DNA of 28,484 nt from CAZCGA01 sp964498075 (lineage in GTDB: Bacteria; Desulfobacterota; Binatia; HRBIN30). Location of the stretch: NCBI GenBank assembly GCA_964498075.1, contig CAZCGA010000083.1:1-28484 (forward strand). Direction: 5' to 3'. The position numbers and the translations under genes were made by a program. Below, piece by piece: positions 16,109-24,039 of this stretch. Position 1 is the first letter of the stretch. Each line of letters opens with the position of its first letter. Under the pieces are notes generated by a model. The model made no database searches. It saw nothing but the letters and a program-made list of their open reading frames with translations, and had not been told where the DNA came from.

Positions 16109-16137
16109 TTGATTTTGCGGGGGTGGTTGTCTATCGT
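16109..16137 (+). promoter_or_regulatory. Candidate promoter of ppiD
   Basis: TTGATT (16109-16114), a 17-bp spacer and TATCGT (16132-16137). Transcription would start near 16144, leaving a leader of about 15 bases that holds the GAGGA ribosome-binding site at 16146-16150. Confidence 0.55.
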
Positions 16138-16158
16138 CCCCCGCCGAGGATCCCTGTA

Positions 16159-18108
16159 GTGCTCAAGTTTATCCGTCGCAACGCCGAAGCCGCGTGGGTG
16201 AAGTTCATCTTCGCGGCCATCGTCATCGTGTTCATCTTCTGGGGTATGGGCGGCATCGTCGGCGGGGAGAAGGCGCAAGTCGTCGCCCGCGTCAATGGCG
16301 AACCCATCGACCCGGTGGAGTTCTCGCGCGCCTACAACAACCTGCTGCGCCTGTACCAGGACATCTACAAGGACAACCTGCCGCCCGAGATGCTCAAAGC
16401 CTTCGACTTGAAAAGCAAGGCGGTCGACCAGCTGATTCGCGTCAGCCTGATGCGCCAGGAAGCCGACCGCATCGGTCTGCGCGTCGGCGAGACCGAGGTG
16501 CGCGACGCCATCGCCGTCATGCCGACGTTCCAGCAGGACGGCCGCTTCAGCAAGGACCTCTACCTGCGCGCCCTGCGCGCCAACAGCATCACGCCGGGCG
16601 AGTTCGAAGACGCGCAACGCGAGCAGCTGCTGGTGAGCAAGTTGCAGGATCTGATCCTTGCAGGTGTCCACGTCGGCGACGTCGAGATCCACGACCGCTA
16701 CCAGTTCGAGAACGAAAAGGTGAACCTGCGCTTCGTCAAGCTCGCTGCCGCCGACGTGCTGTCGGAGGTGACGCTGAGCGATCCGGACGTGCAGGCGTAC
16801 TTCGATACGCATCAGGATGGATTCCTCGAGCCCGACCGCGTGCGCGTCGAGTACGTGCTCTATGCGCCCGAGAAGTTCACCGACAAGGCGCAGATCACCG
16901 ACGCGGAAGTGCAACGCTACTACGACGGCCACCAGTCGGAGTTCGAGCGGCAGGAGCAAGTGAGTGCCCGGCACATCCTCTTCAAGGTCGCACCGACCGC
17001 CGGCGACGACGAGAAGGCGAAGGTCCATCAGAAAGCCGAAGAGGTGCTGGCGAAGGTGAAGGCGGGCGAGGACTTCGCGGCCCTGGCCAAGCAGTTCTCC
17101 GAAGATGGCAGTGCGGCGCAAGGTGGCGATCTCGGATCGTTCACGCGCGGCAAGATGGTGAAGCCGTTCGAAGAGGCGGCGTTCGCGCTCGCACCGGGGG
17201 AAACTAGCAACCTCGTCGAATCGCCCTTCGGTTTGCACATCATCAAGGTGGAGGCGAAGCAGGAAGCGGGCGAGCGGCCGCTCGACGAGGTGCGCGTACA
17301 GATCGTGACGTCGCTGCAACGTGAGAAAACGCGGCAAGTGGCGCAGACGCAGACGGACGCGGATCACGCCAAGGTGGCGGGCGGCGAGCCGCTCGCGAAC
17401 GTCGCGCAAGCGGCCGGGCTCACCATGGCGACCCCGCCGCCGTTTGCGCGCGGTGAAGCCGTCAGCGGTCTCGGACTCAATCCACCGTTTACCAACGCGG
17501 CGCTCGGCGTGGAGGCCGGCGCCGTAGGACCAGTCGTCGACACGCCCGCCGGCTTCATCATCTTCCGGGTCATCGAGAAGCTGCCCGCGCACGTTCCGCC
17601 ACTGGCGGAGATTCACGACCGTGTGGCGAGTAGCGCGCGTAACGACCGTGCCGGTCAGCTGGCGACGACGAAGGCGGAGACGCTGCTGGCGGAGCTGAAG
17701 AAGTCGGACATCGACACCGTCGCCAAGACCGCCAATGCGAAGGTGGATGAAACCGGGCCGTTCAACCGGCAGGTGGCGTCGATCCCCAAGATCGGCAATG
17801 CCGCGGAGCTGAAGAAGGACGCGTTCCAACTGACGGCTGAGAAGCCGGTTGCCCCGGCGGTGTACAGCGTTTCGGGCAGCAGTGTCATCGCGGTGCTCAA
17901 GGAGCGCGTCCCCGCCGACGAGGAGCAGTTCAAGACGGAGAAGGACCGCCTGATGCAACAGGCCGAGGAGCGGCGCAAGGCGCAGACGATTGAGGAGTTC
18001 GTCAACTACCTCAAGGCGCGCGCTGCGGTCCAGCTCGATCAGGAGTACATCGCGAGCGTTCCGGACACCGGCCACCCGCTCGACGGCAGTCCGCGGCGGC
18101 GGCGCTGA
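16159..18108 (+). CDS. ppiD: PpiD/SurA-type periplasmic peptidyl-prolyl isomerase foldase
   Basis: 649 residues. One N-terminal membrane anchor (residues ~13-35, VKFIFAAIVIVFIFWGMGGI) is followed by a SurA-like chaperone domain (VVARVNGEPIDPVEFSRAY onward), a parvulin PpiC domain at ~267-368 (SARHILFKV, FAALAKQFSEDGSAAQGGDLG, ESPFGLHIIKV), and a second, divergent PPIase-like region toward the C-terminus (GVEAGAVGPVVDTPAGFIIFRV). This is the layout of PpiD, an inner-membrane foldase at the Sec translocon assisting outer-membrane protein folding. I chose the GTG at 16159: GAGGA lies 8 bases upstream, the anchor starts directly after it, and the upstream open frame is antisense to the aldo/keto reductase. 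The alpha/beta hydrolase gene follows after 13 bases, so co-transcription is likely. Confidence 0.93.
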   Translation: MLKFIRRNAEAAWVKFIFAAIVIVFIFWGMGGIVGGEKAQVVARVNGEPIDPVEFSRAYNNLLRLYQDIYKDNLPPEMLKAFDLKSKAVDQLIRVSLMRQEADRIGLRVGETEVRDAIAVMPTFQQDGRFSKDLYLRALRANSITPGEFEDAQREQLLVSKLQDLILAGVHVGDVEIHDRYQFENEKVNLRFVKLAAADVLSEVTLSDPDVQAYFDTHQDGFLEPDRVRVEYVLYAPEKFTDKAQITDAEVQRYYDGHQSEFERQEQVSARHILFKVAPTAGDDEKAKVHQKAEEVLAKVKAGEDFAALAKQFSEDGSAAQGGDLGSFTRGKMVKPFEEAAFALAPGETSNLVESPFGLHIIKVEAKQEAGERPLDEVRVQIVTSLQREKTRQVAQTQTDADHAKVAGGEPLANVAQAAGLTMATPPPFARGEAVSGLGLNPPFTNAALGVEAGAVGPVVDTPAGFIIFRVIEKLPAHVPPLAEIHDRVASSARNDRAGQLATTKAETLLAELKKSDIDTVAKTANAKVDETGPFNRQVASIPKIGNAAELKKDAFQLTAEKPVAPAVYSVSGSSVIAVLKERVPADEEQFKTEKDRLMQQAEERRKAQTIEEFVNYLKARAAVQLDQEYIASVPDTGHPLDGSPRRRR

Positions 18109-18121
18109 TCGCTCTTGGTGA

Positions 18122-18922
18122 GTGTTGGTGAACAGCCAACCCGACACACGCGCAGCGACTTCGAGCACTGAGCCTTTCTACCTCCCTGCCGGCCCGCGTG
18201 GCTGTTTGCTCATCCACGGCTTCACCGGCACGCCGCACGAGATGCGGTTTCTCGGCGAGCAGCTGTATCGGAACGGCCATACGACGTGTGGCGTGCGGCT
18301 GGCGGGGCACGGCACCTCGGTCGATGAACTGGATGGCTGTACGTGGCGCGACTGGTACACCTCGACGTGCGACGCCCTGAGCGAGCTGCAGCAGCGGGCG
18401 CCGCGTGTGGTGGTGATCGGTCAGTCGATGGGCGCGCTGCTGGCGTTGAAGCTCGCGGTGGATCATCCGGCCGCGGTGCGCGGCGTGGTGCTGTTGTCGC
18501 CGGCTCTGGTGCTGTCGCGGCGGTGGTTGGGGTGGATCGCGCCGGTCCTCCCGCTGGCCTTTCCGTTCCTCGGCCGTCGGCCGCGTCTGGTCGGCAAGGG
18601 TGACAGCGACATCGCCGACGCGCAGGCGCGGGCCGCGAGCCCGAGCTATCGGAGCGTCCCGCTGCGCGCCATGCATCAGTTGTTGGTGCTGCAGCAACAC
18701 GTGCGGAGCCTGCTGCCACAGGTGCGCCAACCGGCGCTGGTGATCCACGCGCGGCAGGACCACACCTGCCCCCTCCGCAACGTCGCGCTCATTGAGCGCG
18801 GCCTCCGCGGCCCGGTACGCAGCGTCTTGCTGGAAGACAGCTACCACGTCATCAGCGTTGACGTCGACAAGGAGCGCGTGAGCGCCGAGATCGGAGCGTT
18901 CGTCGACTCCGTTGGTCGGTGA
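18122..18922 (+). CDS. Alpha/beta hydrolase, carboxylesterase/monoacylglycerol lipase-like
   Basis: A 266-residue cytoplasmic alpha/beta hydrolase of the Est30/thermostable carboxylesterase type. The oxyanion-hole HGFTGTPHEM is at residues 32-41 and the nucleophile elbow GQSMG places Ser102. Asp213 (HARQDHTCP) and His242 (EDSYHVISVD) complete the triad. GHGTS and WRDWYTSTCDAL are also typical of this subgroup. Candidate substrates are short- to medium-chain esters or monoacylglycerols. Starts at 18122 (GTG), 18125 (TTG) or 18128 (GTG) are all possible, with no strong Shine-Dalgarno to decide. It lies 13 bases after ppiD. Confidence 0.88.
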   Translation: MLVNSQPDTRAATSSTEPFYLPAGPRGCLLIHGFTGTPHEMRFLGEQLYRNGHTTCGVRLAGHGTSVDELDGCTWRDWYTSTCDALSELQQRAPRVVVIGQSMGALLALKLAVDHPAAVRGVVLLSPALVLSRRWLGWIAPVLPLAFPFLGRRPRLVGKGDSDIADAQARAASPSYRSVPLRAMHQLLVLQQHVRSLLPQVRQPALVIHARQDHTCPLRNVALIERGLRGPVRSVLLEDSYHVISVDVDKERVSAEIGAFVDSVGR

Positions 18923-18925
18923 TGA

Positions 18926-18939
18926 GGGCCTGAAGGCCC
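18926..18939. terminator. Short hairpin after the hydrolase gene
   Basis: GGGCC-TGAA-GGCCC plus an extra T/A pair (GGGCCT 18926-18931, AGGCCC 18934-18939) starts 3 bases after the stop codon. There is no T-run. It may be a weak terminator or a REP-like unit; the TGAA loop is also seen in the second hairpin of the 1073-1212 cluster. Confidence 0.4.
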
Positions 18940-19072
18940 CTGAATCTCCACAACGACTTTCTTCAAGGTCGACAACGATGAGACCCAGCCTGGCGCCGGC
19001 GGACCGCCGCCAACCACCTGGTTCCTGCACGGCATTGCCGGACTCCGCGGAGAAGTGCTAACCGTAAGGGCG

Positions 19073-19447
19073 ATGCCGTTCCCGTCGCTCACGGATGAGA
19101 TCGAGCGCTTGTTTGATGAGCTGGTGCACCAGCCGTGGGGGGGCGCGGCGCGGCGGCTGGTACCGGTCGAGGTTCGGGAAGTCGCGGACGGGTGGGTCAT
19201 CGAGTTGCCCGTCGAGGGTATGCGCGCCACCGATCTCAGGGTGGAAGTCCACGGCCGCCAGCTGACCGTCACCGGTCACCGTCGCCAGGAACAAGGGAGG
19301 CGCGGGCCGGCCTTCCGGACGCAGACGCGAGAGGAAGTTTCGTTGCGGCGGACCGTCGCACTACCGGCGGCGGCCAACATCGACGACATCGAGACCAGGA
19401 TCGAGGGCTCCACGCTCACGATTCACGTTCGCAAGCGAAGCCGCTGA
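19073..19447 (+). CDS. Hsp20/alpha-crystallin small heat-shock protein
   Basis: A 124-residue ATP-independent chaperone. A short N-terminal arm (FPSLTDEIERLFDELV) precedes the alpha-crystallin domain, from VPVEVREVADGWVIELPVEG to the end. Typical signatures are LRVEVHGRQLTVTGHR, LRRTVALPAAANIDD and the final strand EGSTLTIHVRKR. There is no C-terminal IxI extension. A GTG at 19055 would add six residues; neither start has ideal Shine-Dalgarno spacing. The stop codon shares its last base with the ATG of the Lon-like protease (TGATG at 19445-19449), so the two are translationally coupled. Confidence 0.9.
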   Translation: MPFPSLTDEIERLFDELVHQPWGGAARRLVPVEVREVADGWVIELPVEGMRATDLRVEVHGRQLTVTGHRRQEQGRRGPAFRTQTREEVSLRRTVALPAAANIDDIETRIEGSTLTIHVRKRSR

Positions 19448-21939
19448 TGCCGAGCGATCCGCAGACTTCGCAAGCACAGCCGGCGTCCGCTGCACGCGAG
19501 CTCTCCGCGGACGAGGCCGCCTTCACGGTTCCCCCTGCCGACCTGGCCTTCCACACCACCGCCGAGGTCCCCGTCCCTGCCGGCTGGCCGGGCCAGGAGC
19601 GCGCGCTGGCGGCGCTGGAGATGGGTCTCGGCGTGACCCACCGCGGCTTCAACATCTACGTCTGCGGCTTGGAGGGAACGCAGCGCGAACAGACCCTCGC
19701 CGACCTCTTGAAGACCTTCACCGAACGGTTTCCGCGTCCGGGGGATCGCGTCCTGGTGCAAAACTTTCAGAACCGCGACCGGCCGCGCGCCTTCTACCTG
19801 CCCGCCGGGTACGGCAAGCAGCTGCGCCGCGACCTGCAAGAGCTGGTGGAAGAGCTGAAGCGCCTGCTGCCGGAGACCTTTCGCAAGGAGACCTTCGAGG
19901 AGGAAAAAGAGCAACTCGCCGAACGCTACGGCCACGAAGGCGAGTCGATCGCCGGGGCGTTGCAGCGGCGCGCCGCAGAGAAGGGGTTTGCCATACAACC
20001 GCATCCGCAGGGGGGCATTCTGTTCATTCCGTTGAAAGACGGCCGACCGCTCACCCCAGAAGAGCTGGGGGCGCTGAGTGAAGAAGAACAGAACGCGTGG
20101 CGCAAGCGGGAGCGCGAGCTGTCGCGTGAAATGAAGACGATGCTGCGCCAGCAGCAAGCCCTCGGCCGCCGCCTCGCCCACGAGGTGAAGGCGGTGGAGC
20201 GCCGCGTCGCCGGCGACATCATCGGACCGCTGCTCGAGGAGATCACCCAGCGGTACGACAGCCCCGACGTACAGCGCTACTTGGTCGAGATGCGCGAGCA
20301 AATGGTCGACAACCTCGAGGTCTTTCGGGAGACGCCGCAGCCGCAAGCGCCGTTCCCGTTCCCGTTTGCTGCCGCCGGCGCGACGCAGGACGGGTTGGTC
20401 GATTACGAGGTCAACGTCCTGGTCGACAACAGCGCGACCACCGGGGCGCCGATCATCGTCGAGTCCTCGCCAACGTACAAGAACCTGTTCGGCGCGGTCG
20501 AGCGGATGGTCGACCCGTCCGGCAAGCTGGTGACCAACTTCACGCGCGTGAAGGCGGGCTCGTTGCTGCGCGCCCACGGCGGCTGCATCATCATCAGCAC
20601 CATCGACGCGCTCTCCGAACCCCAGGTCTGGCGCGCCCTGAAGCGTTGCCTGAAGAGCGGCGAGCTGGAGCTCGAGGCCTACGACCCGTATGCGCTGTTC
20701 GCAACCAGCGCGCTCAAGCCGGAGCCGATCCAGCTCTCGACACGGGTGGTGCTGATCGGGCCGACCGACCTGTTCCAGCTGCTGTACTTCTACGACGAGG
20801 AGTTCCGGGAGATTTTCAAGATCCGCGCCGATTTCGGCTTCGAGGTCGCCGGCGACGACGCGCGGCGCACGTTCATCGCGCAGGTGGCGCGCCGGGCGCA
20901 CGAAGACGGCTTGCCGGCGTTCTCCGCCGCCGCGGTGGCGCGCCTGTTGGAGTTCGGCGCGCGCTTGGTCAATGACCGCCGCAAGCTGCCGAGCCAGTGG
21001 GACGAGCCGGCCGACGTCATGCGCGAAGCCGCCTTCTGGAGTCGCAAGGCCGATGCGCCGGTGGTGGACGGCGGGCACGTGCAACAGGCGCTGGAGCAGC
21101 GCACCTTCCGGCTCAATCGCGTCGAGGAGAAGCTGCGCGAGCTCGTCCGCGACCGCGTGCTGCTGGTGGATCTCGATGGCCGGCGCGTCGGGCAGGTGAA
21201 TGGTCTGGCGGTCGCCAACATCGGCGGGCATGAGTTCGGCCGGCCGTCGCGGGTCACCGCGGCGGTGGCCATGGGCACGCAAGGGATCATCAACATCGAG
21301 CGCGAAGCGCACTTGAGCGGCAGCACGCACGACAAGGGCGTGCTGATCATCTCCGGCTACCTGCGCCGCACATACGCCCAGGATTTTCCCCTGAGCCTCT
21401 CCGCCAGCCTGTGCTTCGAGCAGTCGTACTCCGGCATCGACGGCGACAGCGCCTCGTCGACCGAGCTGTTCGCCCTCGTCTCCAGCTTGAGCGGCGTGCC
21501 CTTGCGCCAAGACCTCGCGGTGACCGGCAGTGTCAATCAATGGGGGGAGATCCAGCCGATCGGCGGCGTCAACGAGAAGATTGAGGGTTTCTTCGCCACC
21601 TGCCGCGAGGTGGGCCTCACCGGCCAGCAGGGCGTCGTCTTACCGGTGCAGAACGTGCAGAACCTGGTGCTCCACCCCGAGGTGATCGAAGCGATCCGCG
21701 CAGGTCGGTTCCATTTGTATCCGATTCGGACGATTGATGAGGGCTTGGAAGTGCTCACGGGTTGCAAGGCGGGGAGCATCACCGAGGAGCAGACGATCCA
21801 CTCGCTGGTGGCACAGCGCCTGCGTCAGCTCGCCGAGGGTCTGCGGCAGTTCGCTGCGCTACCATCTCCACCGAGCCCGCCATCGACGCCACCTGCGCCA
21901 TCCGCTCCGCCGTCCCCTCCGTCCCCTCCGGCTGCGTGA
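19447..21939 (+). CDS. AAA_32/Lon-like (LonB/LonC-type) ATP-dependent protease homologue
   Basis: 830 residues. The N-terminal half resembles the AAA_32 domain of Lon-like proteases: GWPGQERALAALEMGLGVTHRG leading to a P-loop position, a long coiled-coil insert (~120-240), and a RAHGGCIIISTIDALSEP segment where Walker B should be. The P-loop region reads GLEGTQREQT and the Walker B lacks its DE, so ATP hydrolysis is doubtful. The C-terminal peptidase is intact: FEQSYSGIDGDSASSTE with catalytic Ser668 and GGVNEKIEGF with Lys711, 43 residues apart as in Lon. The last ~25 residues are Pro/Ser-rich. The ATG at 19447 overlaps the hsp20 stop; an earlier open frame is out of register with family similarity. 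Role: degradation of damaged proteins, perhaps handed over by the coupled Hsp20. Confidence 0.88.
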   Translation: MPSDPQTSQAQPASAARELSADEAAFTVPPADLAFHTTAEVPVPAGWPGQERALAALEMGLGVTHRGFNIYVCGLEGTQREQTLADLLKTFTERFPRPGDRVLVQNFQNRDRPRAFYLPAGYGKQLRRDLQELVEELKRLLPETFRKETFEEEKEQLAERYGHEGESIAGALQRRAAEKGFAIQPHPQGGILFIPLKDGRPLTPEELGALSEEEQNAWRKRERELSREMKTMLRQQQALGRRLAHEVKAVERRVAGDIIGPLLEEITQRYDSPDVQRYLVEMREQMVDNLEVFRETPQPQAPFPFPFAAAGATQDGLVDYEVNVLVDNSATTGAPIIVESSPTYKNLFGAVERMVDPSGKLVTNFTRVKAGSLLRAHGGCIIISTIDALSEPQVWRALKRCLKSGELELEAYDPYALFATSALKPEPIQLSTRVVLIGPTDLFQLLYFYDEEFREIFKIRADFGFEVAGDDARRTFIAQVARRAHEDGLPAFSAAAVARLLEFGARLVNDRRKLPSQWDEPADVMREAAFWSRKADAPVVDGGHVQQALEQRTFRLNRVEEKLRELVRDRVLLVDLDGRRVGQVNGLAVANIGGHEFGRPSRVTAAVAMGTQGIINIEREAHLSGSTHDKGVLIISGYLRRTYAQDFPLSLSASLCFEQSYSGIDGDSASSTELFALVSSLSGVPLRQDLAVTGSVNQWGEIQPIGGVNEKIEGFFATCREVGLTGQQGVVLPVQNVQNLVLHPEVIEAIRAGRFHLYPIRTIDEGLEVLTGCKAGSITEEQTIHSLVAQRLRQLAEGLRQFAALPSPPSPPSTPPAPSAPPSPPSPPAA

Positions 21940-21993
21940 CCGGCCGGGACGCTGCGTCCGCCGGAGTTCTGGCTCAGTTTTCTCGGAGAGGCC

Positions 21994-22023
21994 TTGACTC
22001 CACCCGCGCTCCTTGTCTAAATA
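21994..22023 (+). promoter_or_regulatory. Sigma-70 promoter upstream of the 6S-like RNA and rpoD
   Basis: TTGACT (21994-21999), an 18-bp spacer and TAAATA (22018-22023), one of the best promoters in the window. Transcription would begin near 22030. Confidence 0.6.
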
Positions 22024-22029
22024 CGCCTA

Positions 22030-22232
22030 AAGCTAAGATTTGTTCCAGGTGAGCTATCCTTCCAGAGAAGGTGCTTTCGGGATCCCGACCCCCGATCCCG
22101 CGGGCTTCTGGGTTACCGGCTTTGATCAGGCGTAGCTGTGTGTANNNNNNNNNNGTAGGCTCCAGAAGTGCAACGCTTCGAGGAGCCCTAGCAACCAAGC
22201 CCTTCACGGGTGGCATCCCGCCACTGCAGAGT
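22030..22232 (+). ncRNA. ssrS: Probable 6S RNA, interrupted by the assembly gap
   Basis: A long interrupted stem closes the region. AGGTG (22069-22073) pairs with CCACT (22221-22225), CGGGAT (22078-22083) with ATCCCG (22215-22220), and CCCG (22084-22087) with CGGG (22207-22210), each separated by bulges. Further in, CTTCTGG (22105-22111) pairs with CCAGAAG (22162-22168) across the N run. The result is one long hairpin with a large internal bubble, about 180-200 bases long. This matches 6S RNA, which mimics an open promoter and binds sigma-70 RNA polymerase. The 3' arm GGGTGGCATCCCGCC resembles the 6S closing stem. A good promoter lies just upstream, and rpoD, encoding its binding partner, just downstream. 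The exact ends are estimates; a structured rpoD leader is the alternative. Confidence 0.55.
22145..22154. other. Assembly gap (10 N)
   Basis: Ten consecutive N. The round number suggests a nominal scaffold gap of unknown true length. Bases on both sides of it pair with each other (22105-22111 with 22162-22168), which supports correct joining. Confidence 0.99.
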
Positions 22233-22257
22233 GAGAGTTCGCGCGAGAGAGCGAGAC

Positions 22258-24009
22258 ATGGACAGAAAACGCGAGCCAAGAGCAAAGAAGCACGCGCCCG
22301 CGAGCGCTCCAGCCGTAGCACCGTTTGAAGACATTGGCGACGCGTTGCCGCACGACGCCGCCCCGGCCGACGAGATCGAGGGCGCCATCTCGATGCTGGG
22401 CGAGATTGATGTCGAGTCGACGGACGCGATCGCCGAGCCGACGCTCGCCAAGGATGAAGAGAAAGAGGAATGGGTTGAGGAGGAGCGCGAGGAGAAGAGT
22501 TTCGGTGAAGACACCTCCGATCCGGTGCGCATGTATCTGCAGGAGATGGGTGCCGTCTCGCTGCTGACGCGTGAGCAAGAGGTGGAGATCGCCAAGCAGA
22601 TCGAGGCCGGCGAACGTGACGTCCGGCAGGAGGTCCTGCCGCTGCCGTTCACCCTGACGGTGCTCATCCAACTTGCCGACCGCATCAAGGCTGGAGAGAT
22701 TTCGGAACGGGACTTGCTCGACGAAGAGGCCGAGGAGGAGACCGAGGAAGGGGCTGAGCCGGCGGAAAAAGAGCCCGAGGGGAAGATCTTGAAGCAGCTG
22801 GAGCGCTTGCGTCGGGTCGTTGACGAGCGCGTCGCGGCCGAAGAGGCCGTGCGCCAGCGCCGTCAGCATCCGCGCACCGCCCGCCATGCGGAGCGTCGCC
22901 TCGCCCAGTTGAGCCGGCGGATCAGCAAGGCCCTCGAGGAGCTGGAAATCGGCCGCCGGCACATCGGCATCATCGTTGAAAAGGTCAAGATGGCTGCCCG
23001 CTACATCGAGCAACAGCAAGACTTCGTGGCGCGCTGTGAGCGCCGCAGCGGGCGCCCCGCCAGCGAGATCCTGCGCGCCGGCGGGAAGCTCCGCTCCGAG
23101 GATCCGCGAGCGGCGGCGAGCGCCAGCCGGCGCCTGCATCTCGGGGTTGAGGACGCGCGGCAGCTGGTCGATGATATTCGCATCGCCCGCAAGCGCATCG
23201 CCGAGGCCGAGCGCGAGGTGGGGATGATGAGCGAGGGGCTGACGGGTTCACTGCGCGTCATCCGTGCGGGCGAGGAGAAGGCTCAAGACGGCAAGAAAAA
23301 GCTGATCGAGGCGAACCTGCGGCTCGTTGTGAGCATCGCCAAGCGCTACACCAACCGGGGTCTTGGCTTCCTCGATCTCGTCCAAGAGGGCAACATCGGG
23401 CTGATGCGCGCGGTCGAGAAGTTCGAGTATCAGCGCGGCTACAAGTTCTCCACCTATGCCACCTGGTGGATTCGCCAATCCGTCAGCCGCGCGATTGCCG
23501 ATCAAGCCCGCACCATCCGCATTCCCGTCCACATGATCGAGACGATCAACAAAGTGGTGCGCTCGTCGCGGTATCTGGTGCAGCAGCTGGGGCGAGAGCC
23601 GTCTCCGGAAGAGATCGCCAACAAGATGGAGATGCCGCTCGACAAGGTGCGCAAGGTGCTGCGCATCGTCAAAGAGCCGGTCTCCTTGGAAACTCCCATC
23701 GGTGACGAGGAGGAAAGCTCGCTCGGCGATTTCGTCGAGGACCGGCAGACCGTGTCACCGGCGGACGCCGCAGTGTACACCAGTCTCGAGGAGCAGACCC
23801 GGAAGGTGCTGGCGACCCTAACCCCGCGCGAAGAACAGATTCTGCGCATGCGCTTCGGCATCGGCGAAAAGTCCGACTACACCCTTGAAGAGGTCGGGCA
23901 GCGGTTTGCGGTCACCCGCGAACGCATTCGACAGATTGAGGCCAAGGCGTTGCGCAAGCTGCGGCATCCAAGCCGCGCCAAGTCCATGGAAGCCTTCGTC
24001 GGGGGCTGA
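22258..24009 (+). CDS. rpoD: Primary sigma factor RpoD (sigma-70)
   Basis: A 583-residue housekeeping sigma factor directing RNA polymerase to -35/-10 promoters. Region 1.2 starts at ~87 (DTSDPVRMYLQEMGAVSLLT); a charged non-conserved region spans ~125-340; region 2 begins KKKLIEANLRLVVSIAKRY (~347) with the -10-recognising FSTYATWWIRQSVSRAIADQ; region 3 has VHMIETINKV; region 4.2 is the HTH YTLEEVGQRFAVTRERIRQI followed by EAKALRKLRHPSRAK. The N-terminus keeps only the second half of region 1.1 (FEDIGDALPHDAAPADEIEG), replaced before it by a Lys/Ala-rich leader. The ATG at 22258 was preferred to an upstream in-frame start at 22210, which would lie inside the 6S-like structure. The 51-residue gene follows after 30 bases. 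Confidence 0.97.
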   Translation: MDRKREPRAKKHAPASAPAVAPFEDIGDALPHDAAPADEIEGAISMLGEIDVESTDAIAEPTLAKDEEKEEWVEEEREEKSFGEDTSDPVRMYLQEMGAVSLLTREQEVEIAKQIEAGERDVRQEVLPLPFTLTVLIQLADRIKAGEISERDLLDEEAEEETEEGAEPAEKEPEGKILKQLERLRRVVDERVAAEEAVRQRRQHPRTARHAERRLAQLSRRISKALEELEIGRRHIGIIVEKVKMAARYIEQQQDFVARCERRSGRPASEILRAGGKLRSEDPRAAASASRRLHLGVEDARQLVDDIRIARKRIAEAEREVGMMSEGLTGSLRVIRAGEEKAQDGKKKLIEANLRLVVSIAKRYTNRGLGFLDLVQEGNIGLMRAVEKFEYQRGYKFSTYATWWIRQSVSRAIADQARTIRIPVHMIETINKVVRSSRYLVQQLGREPSPEEIANKMEMPLDKVRKVLRIVKEPVSLETPIGDEEESSLGDFVEDRQTVSPADAAVYTSLEEQTRKVLATLTPREEQILRMRFGIGEKSDYTLEEVGQRFAVTRERIRQIEAKALRKLRHPSRAKSMEAFVGG

Positions 24010-24039
24010 GCGCCCCGGCGAAATCGTCAAGGAGGCTGT

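Noticed and set aside
15028..18168. Very long minus-strand frame (over 1000 codons) opposite ppiD
   Set aside because: Only its last 338 codons match a family (Tas-like reductase, with its own Shine-Dalgarno at the ATG 16044). The rest is antisense to ppiD, whose motifs are clear; long antisense frames are common in GC-rich DNA.
19423..21540. 700-codon minus-strand frame opposite the Lon-like protease
   Set aside because: Low-complexity Arg/Ala/Leu-rich translation with no recognisable motif. The plus strand has an intact Lon peptidase.
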